Positions 23,407 to 31,913 are shown, counted from the first letter of the stretch. The stretch is 36,871 nt of DNA from Clostridia bacterium (GCA_017625065.1 JAGALS010000014.1:1-36871), one strand, 5' to 3'. Notes: generated by a model not told the origin, from the sequence alone. Numbers and translations: made by a program.

Positions 23407-24321
23407 TTATTTTTGTTTGGGATCCCAGCCCGGGCGGTAGACGGGATGCAAGCCCGTTTTGCCCGCCTTGGCATCGCGAATGCCCTCTTTGATGACCTTC
23501 AGCTTGGTGGGATTCAGCGACCGCAAGCCCGTGAGCAAGCGCATTCTCGCGCGGCGGCGAAAGGCGGTCTTGCCAAAGTGCTCCAAGTACATGATCAGCA
23601 TATTGCGCGTTTCGTAATAGTCGCGCCAGGTGGCATTTTTGCTATACGGTGTGTTGCCCTGATGACAAAGCACACAGCGCGGCAGGCAAAGCATCTTGCC
23701 ACATTGACGAACACGCAGCGCGTGCTCAAAATCATCGCTGTAAATGAAAAACTCTTTTCTGGTGACACCGACCTTCTCCAAAGCCGATCTTCGGATGCAG
23801 GTACCAATGTAAGAGAAAAAGTCGACCTCGAAATATTCCTTTTCGTATTCCGCTGTGGGCACAGGCTGATCGACTCTGCCCATTGCCCCCCTTTGGATGC
23901 GGCATCTGTGCCCCAGCGCATAGCCGTTTCCCGTATCCACGCTGCCGCAAAGTGCCGCGCACTCTGCCGCAAGCGCAGGATGCTTCTGGCAAAAATCGGC
24001 AAGCTGCTGCAGGGCATCATCGTGCGGGATCGCATCATCGTCCGAAACGAACACCCATTCGTGCTCGAATTCCAACGCCTTCGTAAGCCCTGCGGCAAAG
24101 CCGCCGCTTCCCCCCACGTTTTCGGGTAACGCGACAACGATATGGGCGATCTCACTCTTTTGTGCCGCCCACGCGGCAAGCATTTTGTCAGTGCCGTCGG
24201 TGCTGTGATTATCCACCACGATCACGGCGCGAGGGGGATGCGTCTGCGCCTCATACGCCGCCAAGGTCTTTTGCAGATCATCCTTTCGGTTGAAGGTGAC
24301 CAGGACCACACAAATATCCAT
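23407..24321 (-). CDS. Family 2 glycosyltransferase
   Basis: A 304-residue cytoplasmic GT-A fold enzyme that would transfer a sugar from a nucleotide donor to a growing glycan. The N-terminus MDICVVLVTFNRKDDLQKTL, then VIVVDNHSTDGTDKM, and the metal-binding run FVSDDDAIPHDDAL are all typical. Later motifs DFFSYIGTCIRRSALEKVG and DDFEHALRVRQCGK resemble galactofuranosyl- and rhamnosyltransferase-like members (GlfT2-type); the exact sugar is unknown. The ATG at 24319-24321 has AAAGGAG; the longer frame upstream is not GT-like. Third gene of the glycan operon. Confidence 0.9.
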   Translation of the reverse strand: MDICVVLVTFNRKDDLQKTLAAYEAQTHPPRAVIVVDNHSTDGTDKMLAAWAAQKSEIAHIVVALPENVGGSGGFAAGLTKALEFEHEWVFVSDDDAIPHDDALQQLADFCQKHPALAAECAALCGSVDTGNGYALGHRCRIQRGAMGRVDQPVPTAEYEKEYFEVDFFSYIGTCIRRSALEKVGVTRKEFFIYSDDFEHALRVRQCGKMLCLPRCVLCHQGNTPYSKNATWRDYYETRNMLIMYLEHFGKTAFRRRARMRLLTGLRSLNPTKLKVIKEGIRDAKAGKTGLHPVYRPGWDPKQK

Positions 24322-24346
24322 AAAGACTCCTTTCGCGCATTGAAGA

Positions 24347-25105
24347 TCAGCGTTTAAATTTATCCAGCACGGCACGGCAAACGCCCTTCAAGGATAGCTC
24401 CGTGCTTGCAAACCATTTCTCACAAACGCGCAGCTTCCGGTGATGCACCCACACGTGCAGCAAACGCTCGCCAAGGTAGCCGTAAAGTCGCTTTTGCACC
24501 GCGTCGTAGTTGCTGATATCGGTGCGCTGCTCCACGTAATCAAGCACCGAAAACAGCCAATTACAGTATACGTCTGCCTGTTTTTTTGACATGATGAACA
24601 TATTGCACTGATAGGTCCTGTGCATCGACATGACCTCATCGAAGCTCGCGAGATACTCGGGAAACAGCGCTTCGATCGCGCTTCGCGTGGTGGCAAGATC
24701 GCGCTCGCTCTCGCTGCGATGGCCCGTCAGATGCTCGCTCACGGTCTTGCGCCCCAGATGCACGCGGCGCGGCAGGATCACGTCGTACTCACAAAGGATC
24801 TTTTCAATCTGCTCGCCCGTGAGCACGTGGCGCAAATGGCGGTCAAGCGGCCGCGAGGAAAAATATCTGCGGTAATGGCAAAGCCCCACCACGTCCGCCT
24901 GCACGTTTTTCCAGACCCAGTAAAGGCCCGTGATCTCGCAATAGGAAGGATTTTTTTCGGAAATATGCTCACCCGTGTTGTCCTGCAAAAAGCCGAGCGG
25001 CTCCTTGCCCTCGCTGCCGACCTGCAGGGGGCGGTAGATCGCGGACAAACGCGGCGAGAGGTCAAAGTGCTTATGCGCCGCCACAAAAATCTGAATATCG
25101 GGCAT
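24347..25105 (-). CDS. DUF4422-family protein (putative glycosyltransferase)
   Basis: A 252-residue protein with the DUF4422 signature blocks: DIQIFVAAHKHFD at the start, YRPLQVGSEG, DNTGEHISEKNPSYCEITGL and YWVWKN, then VGLCHYRRYFSS. Members occur in capsule and exopolysaccharide loci, where they are thought to act as glycosyltransferases. The ATG at 25103-25105 has a GAAAGGGG site, 16 bp after the membrane-protein gene. No membrane helices. Second gene of the operon. The family call is firm; the enzymatic role is inference. Confidence 0.88.
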   Translation of the reverse strand: MPDIQIFVAAHKHFDLSPRLSAIYRPLQVGSEGKEPLGFLQDNTGEHISEKNPSYCEITGLYWVWKNVQADVVGLCHYRRYFSSRPLDRHLRHVLTGEQIEKILCEYDVILPRRVHLGRKTVSEHLTGHRSESERDLATTRSAIEALFPEYLASFDEVMSMHRTYQCNMFIMSKKQADVYCNWLFSVLDYVEQRTDISNYDAVQKRLYGYLGERLLHVWVHHRKLRVCEKWFASTELSLKGVCRAVLDKFKR

Positions 25106-25121
25106 ACGTGATCCCCTTTCG

Positions 25122-26789
25122 TTATTTTGCAAAGAAGCGGAAGAAGGCGGTCTCCCAATACCCCGCGGCGGTAAAGTTCAGCGCCGCGCCGTAGCGAACG
25201 CCCTCAAAGGTGCGATTGAAGGTATAAATATGGTCGTTGACCACGGCGAGCTTCCCTTCGGTCGCCACCGCGTAAAAGCCCGTAAAAAATTCGCGCATTG
25301 CCGTGACCGATCCGACAAGAAGCACTGCGATGAGCAGAAAACAGAGCACACGTGGCACTCTTTTTTGTGCAGGAACCTCACAGCGCAACGTGATCACATC
25401 CTCGTGCTCGAACAAAAATTGTATGGAAAGGATCATGAAAATGAACACCGTCGGGATCGAAGCACGCATACAAAAATCAAAGGCGGTGCCGATGCTGAAC
25501 AGTGGGCAGAAAATGGCGGAGAAAAACGCCACGCGGTACAAAAGTGTTTTGCGGTAGCCCCACGCCAGCAGCGCAAGGTAAACAACAGCCTCCAGCAAAA
25601 CAGCGATCAGATACTTGCGGTTGACCTCAAGGTTGGAATTGCCCCACAGAGCAAGCACAAGCAATGTGGCACCGACCACGGCGGCATAGATCCATTCCCG
25701 CTTTTTCAGATACAGCAGCACCGCGATGCCGACAGCGATCGCCGCGAGCGCAAGCAGTGCGCCAAGCGCCAGGCGGTCGGGCTCGGAAATGAGCAGACCG
25801 CGATCTGCCGAAACCGCAAGATTTGTCATATAATAGGTCAGCCAGATCGGCAGCAGGATCGCCGTAGCGATCAGATTTTGCGGCGTGAGCACCTCTTTTA
25901 AAAGCTCGGGGATGCGCTTTTCACGGCAAGCGCGCACCGCCCTGACGATCAAGGTGACCAGCATATAGACCGCAAGCCCGATGCAAGGCAGAGGCGCGCA
26001 CGCGGCGCAAAGCACCAGCAAAAACGCGTAATTTCGCATTTTCTTTTCGTGTAAGAAGCAGATGATCGTCAGCCACGCAGGGATCGCCTGATTGAACACC
26101 CAGCCAAGGCAGGCCGCCATCGAGGTGTACTGATACGAGGTCCACCACTCCAGGTGGTAGGGGATCTCCACCCCGAAGATCCGATGGCACAGCGCGCCGA
26201 CGATATCAAGGCCGCTGAAGCCGATGAAGATCGCCAACGTGATGAAAAATCGCTTCACCGAATGCGCGCGCACGTACAGCAAAACGAGCAGCACGATCAC
26301 CAGCATATTGAGGATCGACCACACGAGCAGCGCGATGTTGCCCACCGCAAAAGCGTGACCGATATCCGCGCCAAAAAATGCGGCGAGCTTGCCGAAAAGC
26401 GCGGCGGGCAGCCAAAAGGCGATATAATAGACCAACGCGCTGCCCGACACGTTATAGACAACAGGCCAGTCGAAGCGGATCAGATCGCGGAAGATGGCGT
26501 TTCGCGCCGCCCAGTCGCTGCTTTGATAATACAGATTGCCAAGGCCCGACATCGCGCACCAAAGCGAGATGATCAAAAGCAGCACCAAGAGCTGCCAAGG
26601 GCGAAGAGAAAGCTGATATTCTTCGGCTTCTTCCTTTTCCCGTCGGATCGACCATATGTATGCAAAAATGAGCAGCGCCGCGACGGGTAAAGCGACCCAC
26701 AGCCGCAGGAAGCCTACGGCAAACACAAGCGTCGGCAGCGCGAGCAGCAAAAAAGCAATTTTTTTGAGCTTTGAATAGGAGAACGTCAT
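25122..26789 (-). CDS. Large polytopic membrane protein of the glycan operon, function unknown
   Basis: A 555-residue protein with roughly 12-13 predicted hydrophobic helices, starting at residues 10-45. A hydrophilic loop near residues 85-110 (YYQSSDWAARNAIFRDLIRF) probably faces outside and resembles the acidic loop of GT-C or Wzy-like proteins. Another extracytoplasmic loop carries HLEWWTSYQYTSMAACLGWV. The C-terminal tail (about 490-555) is soluble and aromatic. As the first gene of an operon with glycosyltransferases and a flippase it could be a polymerase (Wzy-like) or a lipid-linked sugar transferase. I see no diagnostic motif. The ATG follows AAAGGTG. Confidence 0.75.
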   Translation of the reverse strand: MTFSYSKLKKIAFLLLALPTLVFAVGFLRLWVALPVAALLIFAYIWSIRREKEEAEEYQLSLRPWQLLVLLLIISLWCAMSGLGNLYYQSSDWAARNAIFRDLIRFDWPVVYNVSGSALVYYIAFWLPAALFGKLAAFFGADIGHAFAVGNIALLVWSILNMLVIVLLVLLYVRAHSVKRFFITLAIFIGFSGLDIVGALCHRIFGVEIPYHLEWWTSYQYTSMAACLGWVFNQAIPAWLTIICFLHEKKMRNYAFLLVLCAACAPLPCIGLAVYMLVTLIVRAVRACREKRIPELLKEVLTPQNLIATAILLPIWLTYYMTNLAVSADRGLLISEPDRLALGALLALAAIAVGIAVLLYLKKREWIYAAVVGATLLVLALWGNSNLEVNRKYLIAVLLEAVVYLALLAWGYRKTLLYRVAFFSAIFCPLFSIGTAFDFCMRASIPTVFIFMILSIQFLFEHEDVITLRCEVPAQKRVPRVLCFLLIAVLLVGSVTAMREFFTGFYAVATEGKLAVVNDHIYTFNRTFEGVRYGAALNFTAAGYWETAFFRFFAK

Positions 26790-26839
26790 CGCTTTTCACC
26801 TTTCAACAACAAACAAGATGGCATTTTAATACATTATTT

Positions 26840-26868
26840 ATTATATCACCGATAAAGGAAGTTGTCAA
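26840..26868 (-). promoter_or_regulatory. Promoter of the glycan operon
   Basis: Minus strand TTGACA (26863-26868), 17-bp spacer, TGA-TATAAT (26840-26845). It is the only promoter seen for the four genes 26789 down to 21880. Confidence 0.82.
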
Positions 26869-26945
26869 CCGCATACAAAGTCAAAGACAAAATACCATTG
26901 CTAATCTGCTCCTTCGATGGCATATGACTTTTATTGGTCGCGGAT

Positions 26946-27140
26946 GCTACTCATCCGTCAGGCTTCGCCTGCCACCTTCCCTCACAAGGGAAGGCTACAA
27001 AATTTGCCGCTTTCAACAATGGACGGATATAAAATCTTTTTTCGAAGATATCGTACACATTCCGTCCGTTGAAAGTTTATGGACGCTGCTAGCCTTCCCT
27101 TGTGAGGGAAGGGGGACCGCGTTAGCGGTGGATGAGTAGT
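26946..27140. repeat. Long imperfect palindrome of REP-like modules (MITE-like)
   Basis: The left arm (26948-26997) is ACTCATCC, a small hairpin, then CCTTCCC/GGGAAGG. The right arm (27090-27140) is its inverted counterpart ending GGATGAGTAG. Inside, TTTCAAC...GGACGGA pairs with TCCGTCC...GTTGAAA, and the centre has ATCTT/AAGAT. The whole 195 bp can fold into one long hairpin. Each module carries its own stem-loop. No coding potential is seen, and together with the flanks it fills the gap between the glycan operon and the structured leader at 27195. The direct repeat AATACCAT flanks the region at 26891-26898 and 27142-27149. Confidence 0.8.
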
Positions 27141-27159
27141 CAATACCATAAAGAAATAC

Positions 27160-27188
27160 TTGCAATTGTCAAAATTTTGTGATATACT
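27160..27188 (+). promoter_or_regulatory. Promoter of the structured leader and LRR gene
   Basis: TTGCAA (27160-27165), 17-bp spacer, TGA-TATACT (27183-27188). Transcription would start at about 27193-27195, the first base of an 18-bp stem. Confidence 0.78.
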
Positions 27189-27194
27189 GAAAAA

Positions 27195-27421
27195 GCCAAA
27201 CAAAATTGTATATTGCATCGTATAAGACGAACTCTTTTTGCAAAGGGCGTATTATACCCTTTTGGCGTTGCTTCACATTCTGCTTGCGAATTTGATAAAA
27301 ATGCAAATTCCACGAGTAGAGTGTGCTTACAATTTTTGTTCGTTCTTGCTCTATACAATTTTGTTTGGCGACAAATCGGAGTTTGCGTTTTTTGGCGTTA
27401 ACTTCGGTTAGCGCCTTTTTT
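27195..27421 (+). ncRNA. Candidate structured leader RNA or small RNA with intrinsic terminator
   Basis: GCCAAACAAAATTGTATA (27195-27212) is a perfect 18-bp inverted match to 27352-27369 and would close a large multibranch RNA. Inside I see ACGAAC/GTTCGT (about 27227-27232 with 27339-27344), AAAGGG/CCCTTT (27242-27263) and GAATTTG/CAAATTC (27288-27294 with 27304-27310). A terminator follows at 27394-27421. The segment TTTGGCGTT occurs at 27261-27269 and again as the 5' arm of the terminator, so an antiterminator pairing is conceivable. No known riboswitch or T-box core was recognised. Alternatives are a MITE with 18-bp terminal inverted repeats or an independent sRNA gene. Confidence 0.55.
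27394..27421 (+). terminator. Intrinsic terminator in the leader of the LRR gene
   Basis: GGCGTTAAC, a TTCG tetraloop and GTTAGCGCC form a 9-bp stem, followed by six T. It lies only about 8 bases before the AGGAGG site (27429-27434) of the LRR gene, so the gene can be expressed only by read-through, antitermination or an unseen promoter. Confidence 0.85.
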
Positions 27422-27442
27422 ATATTTTAGGAGGGAAAGACG

Positions 27443-29866
27443 ATGAAAAAACTGCTATCCGTACTGCTTTGCCTGCTGCTCGGCGTGCTTTTGAGCGTCG
27501 GGCTTGCGTCCTGTGACGAGGGCAACACACCAAACGAGGACGGCACGCCGCCCACCACATGCCAGCACCGCGACGCGGACGACGATTCCCTTTGCGACAA
27601 GTGCAGCGAAAGTTATACCGACGGCACAGACAGTACACCGCCCGCACATACGCACACGTGGGGCGAGTGGAGTGTCACTACCCCCGCGACCTGCCAAACC
27701 AAGGGTGTGGAAACGCGCTCTTGCTCTTGCGGCGAGAGCGCAACGATGGAAATACCCGCGACGGGTATTCATTCTTATAATTCGGAAGATATCTGTATCG
27801 TTTGTGAGAATACATATATGGATTTAGGCATTAAGTTCTCGTTACAGGGAAATGCCTATACTGTTACCGATTACACGGGCAACGCCGCAGAGGTGATCAT
27901 ACCGTCAAAATACAAGGGTGTGGCTGTCACCTCCATCGGCGAGGAGGCGTTCCGCTATTGTAGCGGGCTCACGTCGATCACGATTCCCAATAGCGTCACC
28001 TACATCCACTTTTTTGCGTTCGACGGTTGTAGCGGGCTCACCAGCATCACCATTCCCTCTAGCATCACCTACATCGCCGATAATGCGTTCTCTGGTTGCA
28101 GTGAGCTCACCAACATCACCCTCCCCAACAGCGTCACCTCCATCGGCTCTTTTGCGTTCTACGGTTGCAGCGGGCTCACCAGCATCACCATACCAAGCAG
28201 CGTCACCTACATCGGCAGTTCTGCGTTCTCCGGTTGCAGTGGGCTCACGAGCATTACAGTAGACAGCGGAAACACCAAGTACCATAGCGCGGATAACTGC
28301 CTGATCGAAACGGCAAGCAAAACGCTGATTGCGGGTTTTAAAAACAGCATCCTCCCCACAGACGGTAGCGTCACCTCCATCGGCTCTTTTGCGTTCTACG
28401 GTTGCAGCGGGCTCACGAGTATCACCATCCCAAGCAGCGTCACCTCCATCGGCTCTTATGCGTTCAGAGGTTGCAGCGGGCTCACTAGCATCATAATCCC
28501 CGAGGGCGTCACCTCCATCGGCGATGATGCGTTCTCTGGTTGTAGCGGGCTCACAAGCATCACAGTAGCAAGCGGAAATACCAAATATCACAGCGCAGAA
28601 AATTGCCTGATTGAAACAGCAAGCAAAACGCTTGTGCTTGGTTGCAAAAACAGTGTCATTCCCTCCAACGGCAGCGTGACGAGCATCGGCGATCGTGCGT
28701 TCGAGGGTTGCAGCGGGCTCACCAGCATCACCATCCCAAGCAGCGTCACCTCCATCGGCATGTATGCGTTCTACGGTTGCAGTAACCTTGAAAGTATCAC
28801 CTTGCCCTTTGTGGGAGCAACCTTGAGCAGTACAAAGAACACGCACTTCGGTTATATCTTTGGCGCAAGCTCATATAGCGACAATAACAACTATGTGCCT
28901 GCATCTTTGACGACTGTTGTGATTACGGGTGGAACATCCATTAAGTCTTCTGCGTTCTATAATTGCAGCGGGCTCACATCCATCACCATTCCAAGCAGCG
29001 TCACCTCCATCAGCTCTTATGCGTTCAAGGATTGTAGCGGGCTTGAAAGTATTACCGTAGCAAGCGGAAACGCCAAGTACCATAGCACGGGTAACTGCCT
29101 GATCGAAACGGCAAGCAAAACGCTTGTATTTGGTTGCAAAAACAGTGTCATTCCCTCCGACGGCAGCGTCACCTCCATCGGCTCTTATGCGTTCAGAGGT
29201 TGCAGCGGGCTCACAAGCATCACCATCCCAGATAGCGTCATCTCCATCGGCTCTTATGCATTCGACGATTGTCGCGGCATCATTCAAACAGAAAACGGCG
29301 TCTCCTACGTAGATAAATGGGTAATTGATTGCGACACAAGCGTTACATCCGTTACGCTACGCGCAAACACCGTTGGTATCGGCCCTAACGCGTTCCACAG
29401 TTGTCGCGGTCTCTCATCCATCACTATTCCCAATAGCGTCACCTCCATCGGCGATTCTGCGTTTCAAGACTGCCGCAACCTCACGAGTATCAACATCCCC
29501 AGCAACGTCACCTACATCGGCTCTTATGCATTCGACGATTGTCGCGGCATCATTCAAACAGAAAACGGCGTCTCCTACATAGATAAATGGGTAATTGATT
29601 GCGATGCAAGCGTTACATCCGTTACGCTACGCGCAAACACCGTTGGTATTATGGATGGTGCGTTTGCGGATTACAACAAACTCACCAGTATCACCATCCC
29701 CGAAGGTGTCACCTACATCGGCTCTCATGCTTTCTACGATTGCAGCGGATTGACTTCGATTAAATACCGCGGCACCGTGGAGCAATGGAATGGGATCACC
29801 AAGGGTGATTATTGGAACGATAACACCGGCGATTACACCATCACCTACAACTACACGGGCGAGTGA
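27443..29866 (+). CDS. BspA-like leucine-rich-repeat surface lipoprotein
   Basis: An 807-residue predicted lipoprotein: signal peptide with lipobox GLASC (Cys24), then a Cys/His-rich linker (CQHRDADDDSLCDKCSESY, and HTHTWGEWSVTTPATC followed by SCSCGE) common in gut clostridia. Residues 130-790 are about 19 LRR_5/BspA units of the form CSGLTSITIPSSVTSIGSYAF, many 23 residues long, with longer inserts such as DSGNTKYHSADNCLIETASK. The end is a WNGITKGDYWNDNTG-type cap. BspA-like proteins bind host or microbial partners, but the ligand here is unknown. DNA repeats are nearly identical, so copy number may vary. Expression must pass the terminator at 27394-27421. ATG behind AGGAGG. Confidence 0.92.
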   Translation: MKKLLSVLLCLLLGVLLSVGLASCDEGNTPNEDGTPPTTCQHRDADDDSLCDKCSESYTDGTDSTPPAHTHTWGEWSVTTPATCQTKGVETRSCSCGESATMEIPATGIHSYNSEDICIVCENTYMDLGIKFSLQGNAYTVTDYTGNAAEVIIPSKYKGVAVTSIGEEAFRYCSGLTSITIPNSVTYIHFFAFDGCSGLTSITIPSSITYIADNAFSGCSELTNITLPNSVTSIGSFAFYGCSGLTSITIPSSVTYIGSSAFSGCSGLTSITVDSGNTKYHSADNCLIETASKTLIAGFKNSILPTDGSVTSIGSFAFYGCSGLTSITIPSSVTSIGSYAFRGCSGLTSIIIPEGVTSIGDDAFSGCSGLTSITVASGNTKYHSAENCLIETASKTLVLGCKNSVIPSNGSVTSIGDRAFEGCSGLTSITIPSSVTSIGMYAFYGCSNLESITLPFVGATLSSTKNTHFGYIFGASSYSDNNNYVPASLTTVVITGGTSIKSSAFYNCSGLTSITIPSSVTSISSYAFKDCSGLESITVASGNAKYHSTGNCLIETASKTLVFGCKNSVIPSDGSVTSIGSYAFRGCSGLTSITIPDSVISIGSYAFDDCRGIIQTENGVSYVDKWVIDCDTSVTSVTLRANTVGIGPNAFHSCRGLSSITIPNSVTSIGDSAFQDCRNLTSINIPSNVTYIGSYAFDDCRGIIQTENGVSYIDKWVIDCDASVTSVTLRANTVGIMDGAFADYNKLTSITIPEGVTYIGSHAFYDCSGLTSIKYRGTVEQWNGITKGDYWNDNTGDYTITYNYTGE
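29251..29649 (+). repeat. 270-bp offset duplication inside the LRR gene
   Basis: Bases 29251-29379 recur at 29521-29649 with only about three differences in 129 bp (the CRGIIQTENGVSY...VTLRANTVGI unit). The spacing is exactly 270 bp, in frame, pointing to a recent tandem duplication of about 90 codons. Confidence 0.8.
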
Positions 29867-29876
29867 TAAAAAAGCC

Positions 29877-30190
29877 TTCTCCATGCGGGCCAAACTCGCC
29901 GTTGGCGAGTTAGCTCAAGCTTGCCTTGACGGCTTAACACCGTCAATTTGCTTCGCAAATACCGTCAAGCTTGGATTGCTTCCCCTCGTGGCAGGCACTT
30001 CGTTAGCCTTCCCCAGCGGGGAAGGTGTCAACCGAATGGTTGACGGATGAGGAGGAAGACGTAGTACAGAACAAGCCGGCTCTCCTCATCCGTCGGCTAC
30101 GCCGCCACCTTCTCCGCTGGAGAAGGCGAAAATTTCCAACGCCGAGGAAGGCAAAGTATCGTTTGCCTTTGCTGAAAATTTCCATTACAT
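29877..30190. repeat. Second cluster of REP-like palindromic modules
   Basis: This fills the gap after the LRR gene. It holds AACTCGCC/GGCGAGTT (29893-29911), TTGACGG/CCGTCAA, ATTTGC/GCAAAT, and then two modules like those at 26946-27140 but in opposite arrangement: 30003-30055 (CCTTCCCC hairpin, then GTCAACC/GGTTGAC, then GGATGAGGA) and 30082-30130 (TCCTCATCC, small hairpin, CCTTCTCC/GGAGAAGG). A further stem GGCAAA/TTTGCC lies at 30150-30167. No gene is supported here. Confidence 0.75.
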
Positions 30191-30196
30191 ATGAAA

Positions 30197-30236
30197 GCGC
30201 CCCACGCGAATGCGTGGGGCGCCTGTTTTTGTTTTT
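30197..30236 (+). terminator. Terminator after the LRR gene region
   Basis: GCGCCCCACGC (30197-30207) pairs with GCGTGGGGCGC (30212-30222) around GAAT, with a T-rich tail on the plus strand. It may also stop the convergent rny transcript, though the minus-side T-run is short. Confidence 0.88.
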
Positions 30237-30252
30237 GATCGTTTTGGTTTGC

Positions 30253-31797
30253 TTATTTCGCGTAATCGACGGCGCGGCTTTCGCGGATCAGGTTGACCTT
30301 GATCTGACCGGGGTACTTGACCTCGTCCTGGATCTTCTTCGCCATGTCGCGTGCGATCAGCTTCATGCCCTCGTCGCTGACGTCCTCGGGCTTGACCATC
30401 ACGCGCAGCTCTCTGCCCGCCTGAATGGCAAATGCCTTCTCAACGCCCTCAAAGCCCTTGGCGATCTCCTCCAGCTTTTCAAGACGCTTGATGTAGTTTT
30501 CCAGATCCTCGCGTCTGGCACCCGGACGGGACGCCGAAATGGCATCGGCTGCCTGCACCAAAATGGCGATAACGGTCTGGGGCTCAACGTCGTTGTGGTG
30601 CGCTTCGATGGCGTGGACGACGTCCTTGTTTTCCTTGTACTTGCGCGTCACGTTGACACCAAGCTCAACGTGCGTGCCCTCCACGTCGTGGGGGAACGCC
30701 TTGCCGATATCGTGCAGCAGCCCCGCGCGCTTCGCCGTAGCGGCGTCAACGCCAAGCTCCTCCGCCATGATGCCCGCAAGGAATGCGACCTCGATGGAGT
30801 GCTTGAGCACGTTCTGACCGTAGCTGGTACGGTAGCGCAGTCTGCCAAGGAGCTTAACAAGCTCGGGATGCAGATTGGGGATGCCCACCTCATAGGTGGC
30901 GCGGTCGCCCGCCTGCTTGACCAGTGCCTCGACCTCGCGGCGGCATTTTTCCACCATTTCCTCGATACGGGCGGGATGGATACGGCCGTCGGCGATCAGA
31001 CGCTCCAGCGTCAGTCTTGCCACCTCGCGGCGGACGGGATCAAAGCCCGACAGCGTGATCGCCTCGGGGGTATCGTCGATGATCAGCTCCACACCCGTCA
31101 GCGTTTCCAGCTTCTGGATGTTACGGCCCTCACGGCCGATGATGCGTCCCTTCATTTCCTCGCTCGGGATCTGCACCACGGAGATGGTGGATTCCGCCAC
31201 GTGATCGGTGGCACAGCGCTGAATGGCAAGGGACAAAATGTTGCGTGCCTTGGTGTCTGCCTCGTCCTTGAACTGGGTCTCCAGCTCGTCCAGACGTTGC
31301 GCGAGATCGTGCTTGACCTCACCCTCCACGCGTTCGATCAGCTCCTCCTTGGCTTCCTCTGCGGTCAAGCCCGCAAGGCCCTCCAGGACGTTCTGTTGCT
31401 GTGCAAGGGTCGCATTGATCTCCTCGCGCAGCGCATCGTTTTCGCGGATCTTTTCTTCCAAGAGCTCATTTTTACGGTCAAGTGTTTCCGACTTATGGTC
31501 CAGATTTTCTTCCTTCTGTGTCAGACGTCGTTCCACACTTTTCACTTCTTCACGGCGTTCCTTCAAATCGGCCTCAGTCTCGTTACGCAAACGCAGCATT
31601 TCTTCTTTGACCTCGATCAGGCGCTCTTTTTTCATCGCCTCTGCCTGCTGCGCGCAATCACTGAGAATGCGCTTCGCCTCTGCTTCTGCCGAGCCGATCT
31701 TCTTTTCCGCGATCATTCTGCGGACCAAGAAACCGACAACAGCGCCCAAAGCAAGAGCCGCCGCGATCAAACCGATTGCAAGTCCAATTGGCAACAT
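30253..31797 (-). CDS. rny: Ribonuclease Y
   Basis: RNase Y is the membrane-anchored endonuclease that starts mRNA decay in Firmicutes. The 514-residue protein has one N-terminal helix (residues 3-26), a long charged coiled coil (about 30-190), a KH domain ([20 protein letters not shown]) and an HD domain with [20 protein letters not shown], where the His-Asp pair binds metal. Length and order match the family exactly. The frame extends 35 codons upstream across the promoter, but the ATG at 31795-31797 has AAAGGAGGAA and begins the membrane helix. Single-gene transcript. Confidence 0.96.
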   Translation of the reverse strand: MLPIGLAIGLIAAALALGAVVGFLVRRMIAEKKIGSAEAEAKRILSDCAQQAEAMKKERLIEVKEEMLRLRNETEADLKERREEVKSVERRLTQKEENLDHKSETLDRKNELLEEKIRENDALREEINATLAQQQNVLEGLAGLTAEEAKEELIERVEGEVKHDLAQRLDELETQFKDEADTKARNILSLAIQRCATDHVAESTISVVQIPSEEMKGRIIGREGRNIQKLETLTGVELIIDDTPEAITLSGFDPVRREVARLTLERLIADGRIHPARIEEMVEKCRREVEALVKQAGDRATYEVGIPNLHPELVKLLGRLRYRTSYGQNVLKHSIEVAFLAGIMAEELGVDAATAKRAGLLHDIGKAFPHDVEGTHVELGVNVTRKYKENKDVVHAIEAHHNDVEPQTVIAILVQAADAISASRPGARREDLENYIKRLEKLEEIAKGFEGVEKAFAIQAGRELRVMVKPEDVSDEGMKLIARDMAKKIQDEVKYPGQIKVNLIRESRAVDYAK

Positions 31798-31884
31798 CGT
31801 TCTTCCTCCTTTTTCAAATTTCAATTTGATTTTCTTATATATACAAAAGAGATATTTCTTCACCGCCATTGTATACATTATAAT

Positions 31885-31913
31885 ATTATACACCTTTTTC
31901 ATAACAATGTCAA
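31885..31913 (-). promoter_or_regulatory. Promoter of rny
   Basis: Minus strand TTGACA (31908-31913), 17-bp spacer, TATAAT (31885-31890), about 90 bp before the ATG. Confidence 0.82.

Noticed and set aside
22582..24129. 515-codon plus-strand frame opposite the flippase and GT2 genes
   Set aside because: It crosses two real genes and their junction on the other strand and its translation is low in structure; judged a shadow.
27213..27401. 62-codon plus-strand frame within the structured leader, and a 72-codon minus-strand frame over the same region
   Set aside because: Both overlap the inverted repeats and the terminator and lack ribosome sites; the region is better read as structured RNA or a repeat element.
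27195..27421. T-box, SAM, c-di-GMP, tmRNA or SRP RNA as explanation for the structured leader
   Set aside because: None of the conserved cores I know (for example the T-box GGTGG-type motif, the GEMM core or a tmRNA tag) is visible. A 6S-like rod could not be excluded but is not supported.
27930..29800. Regularly repeated DNA that might suggest a CRISPR array
   Set aside because: The repeats are in frame, code for LRR units of 23 residues and have no unrelated unique spacers.
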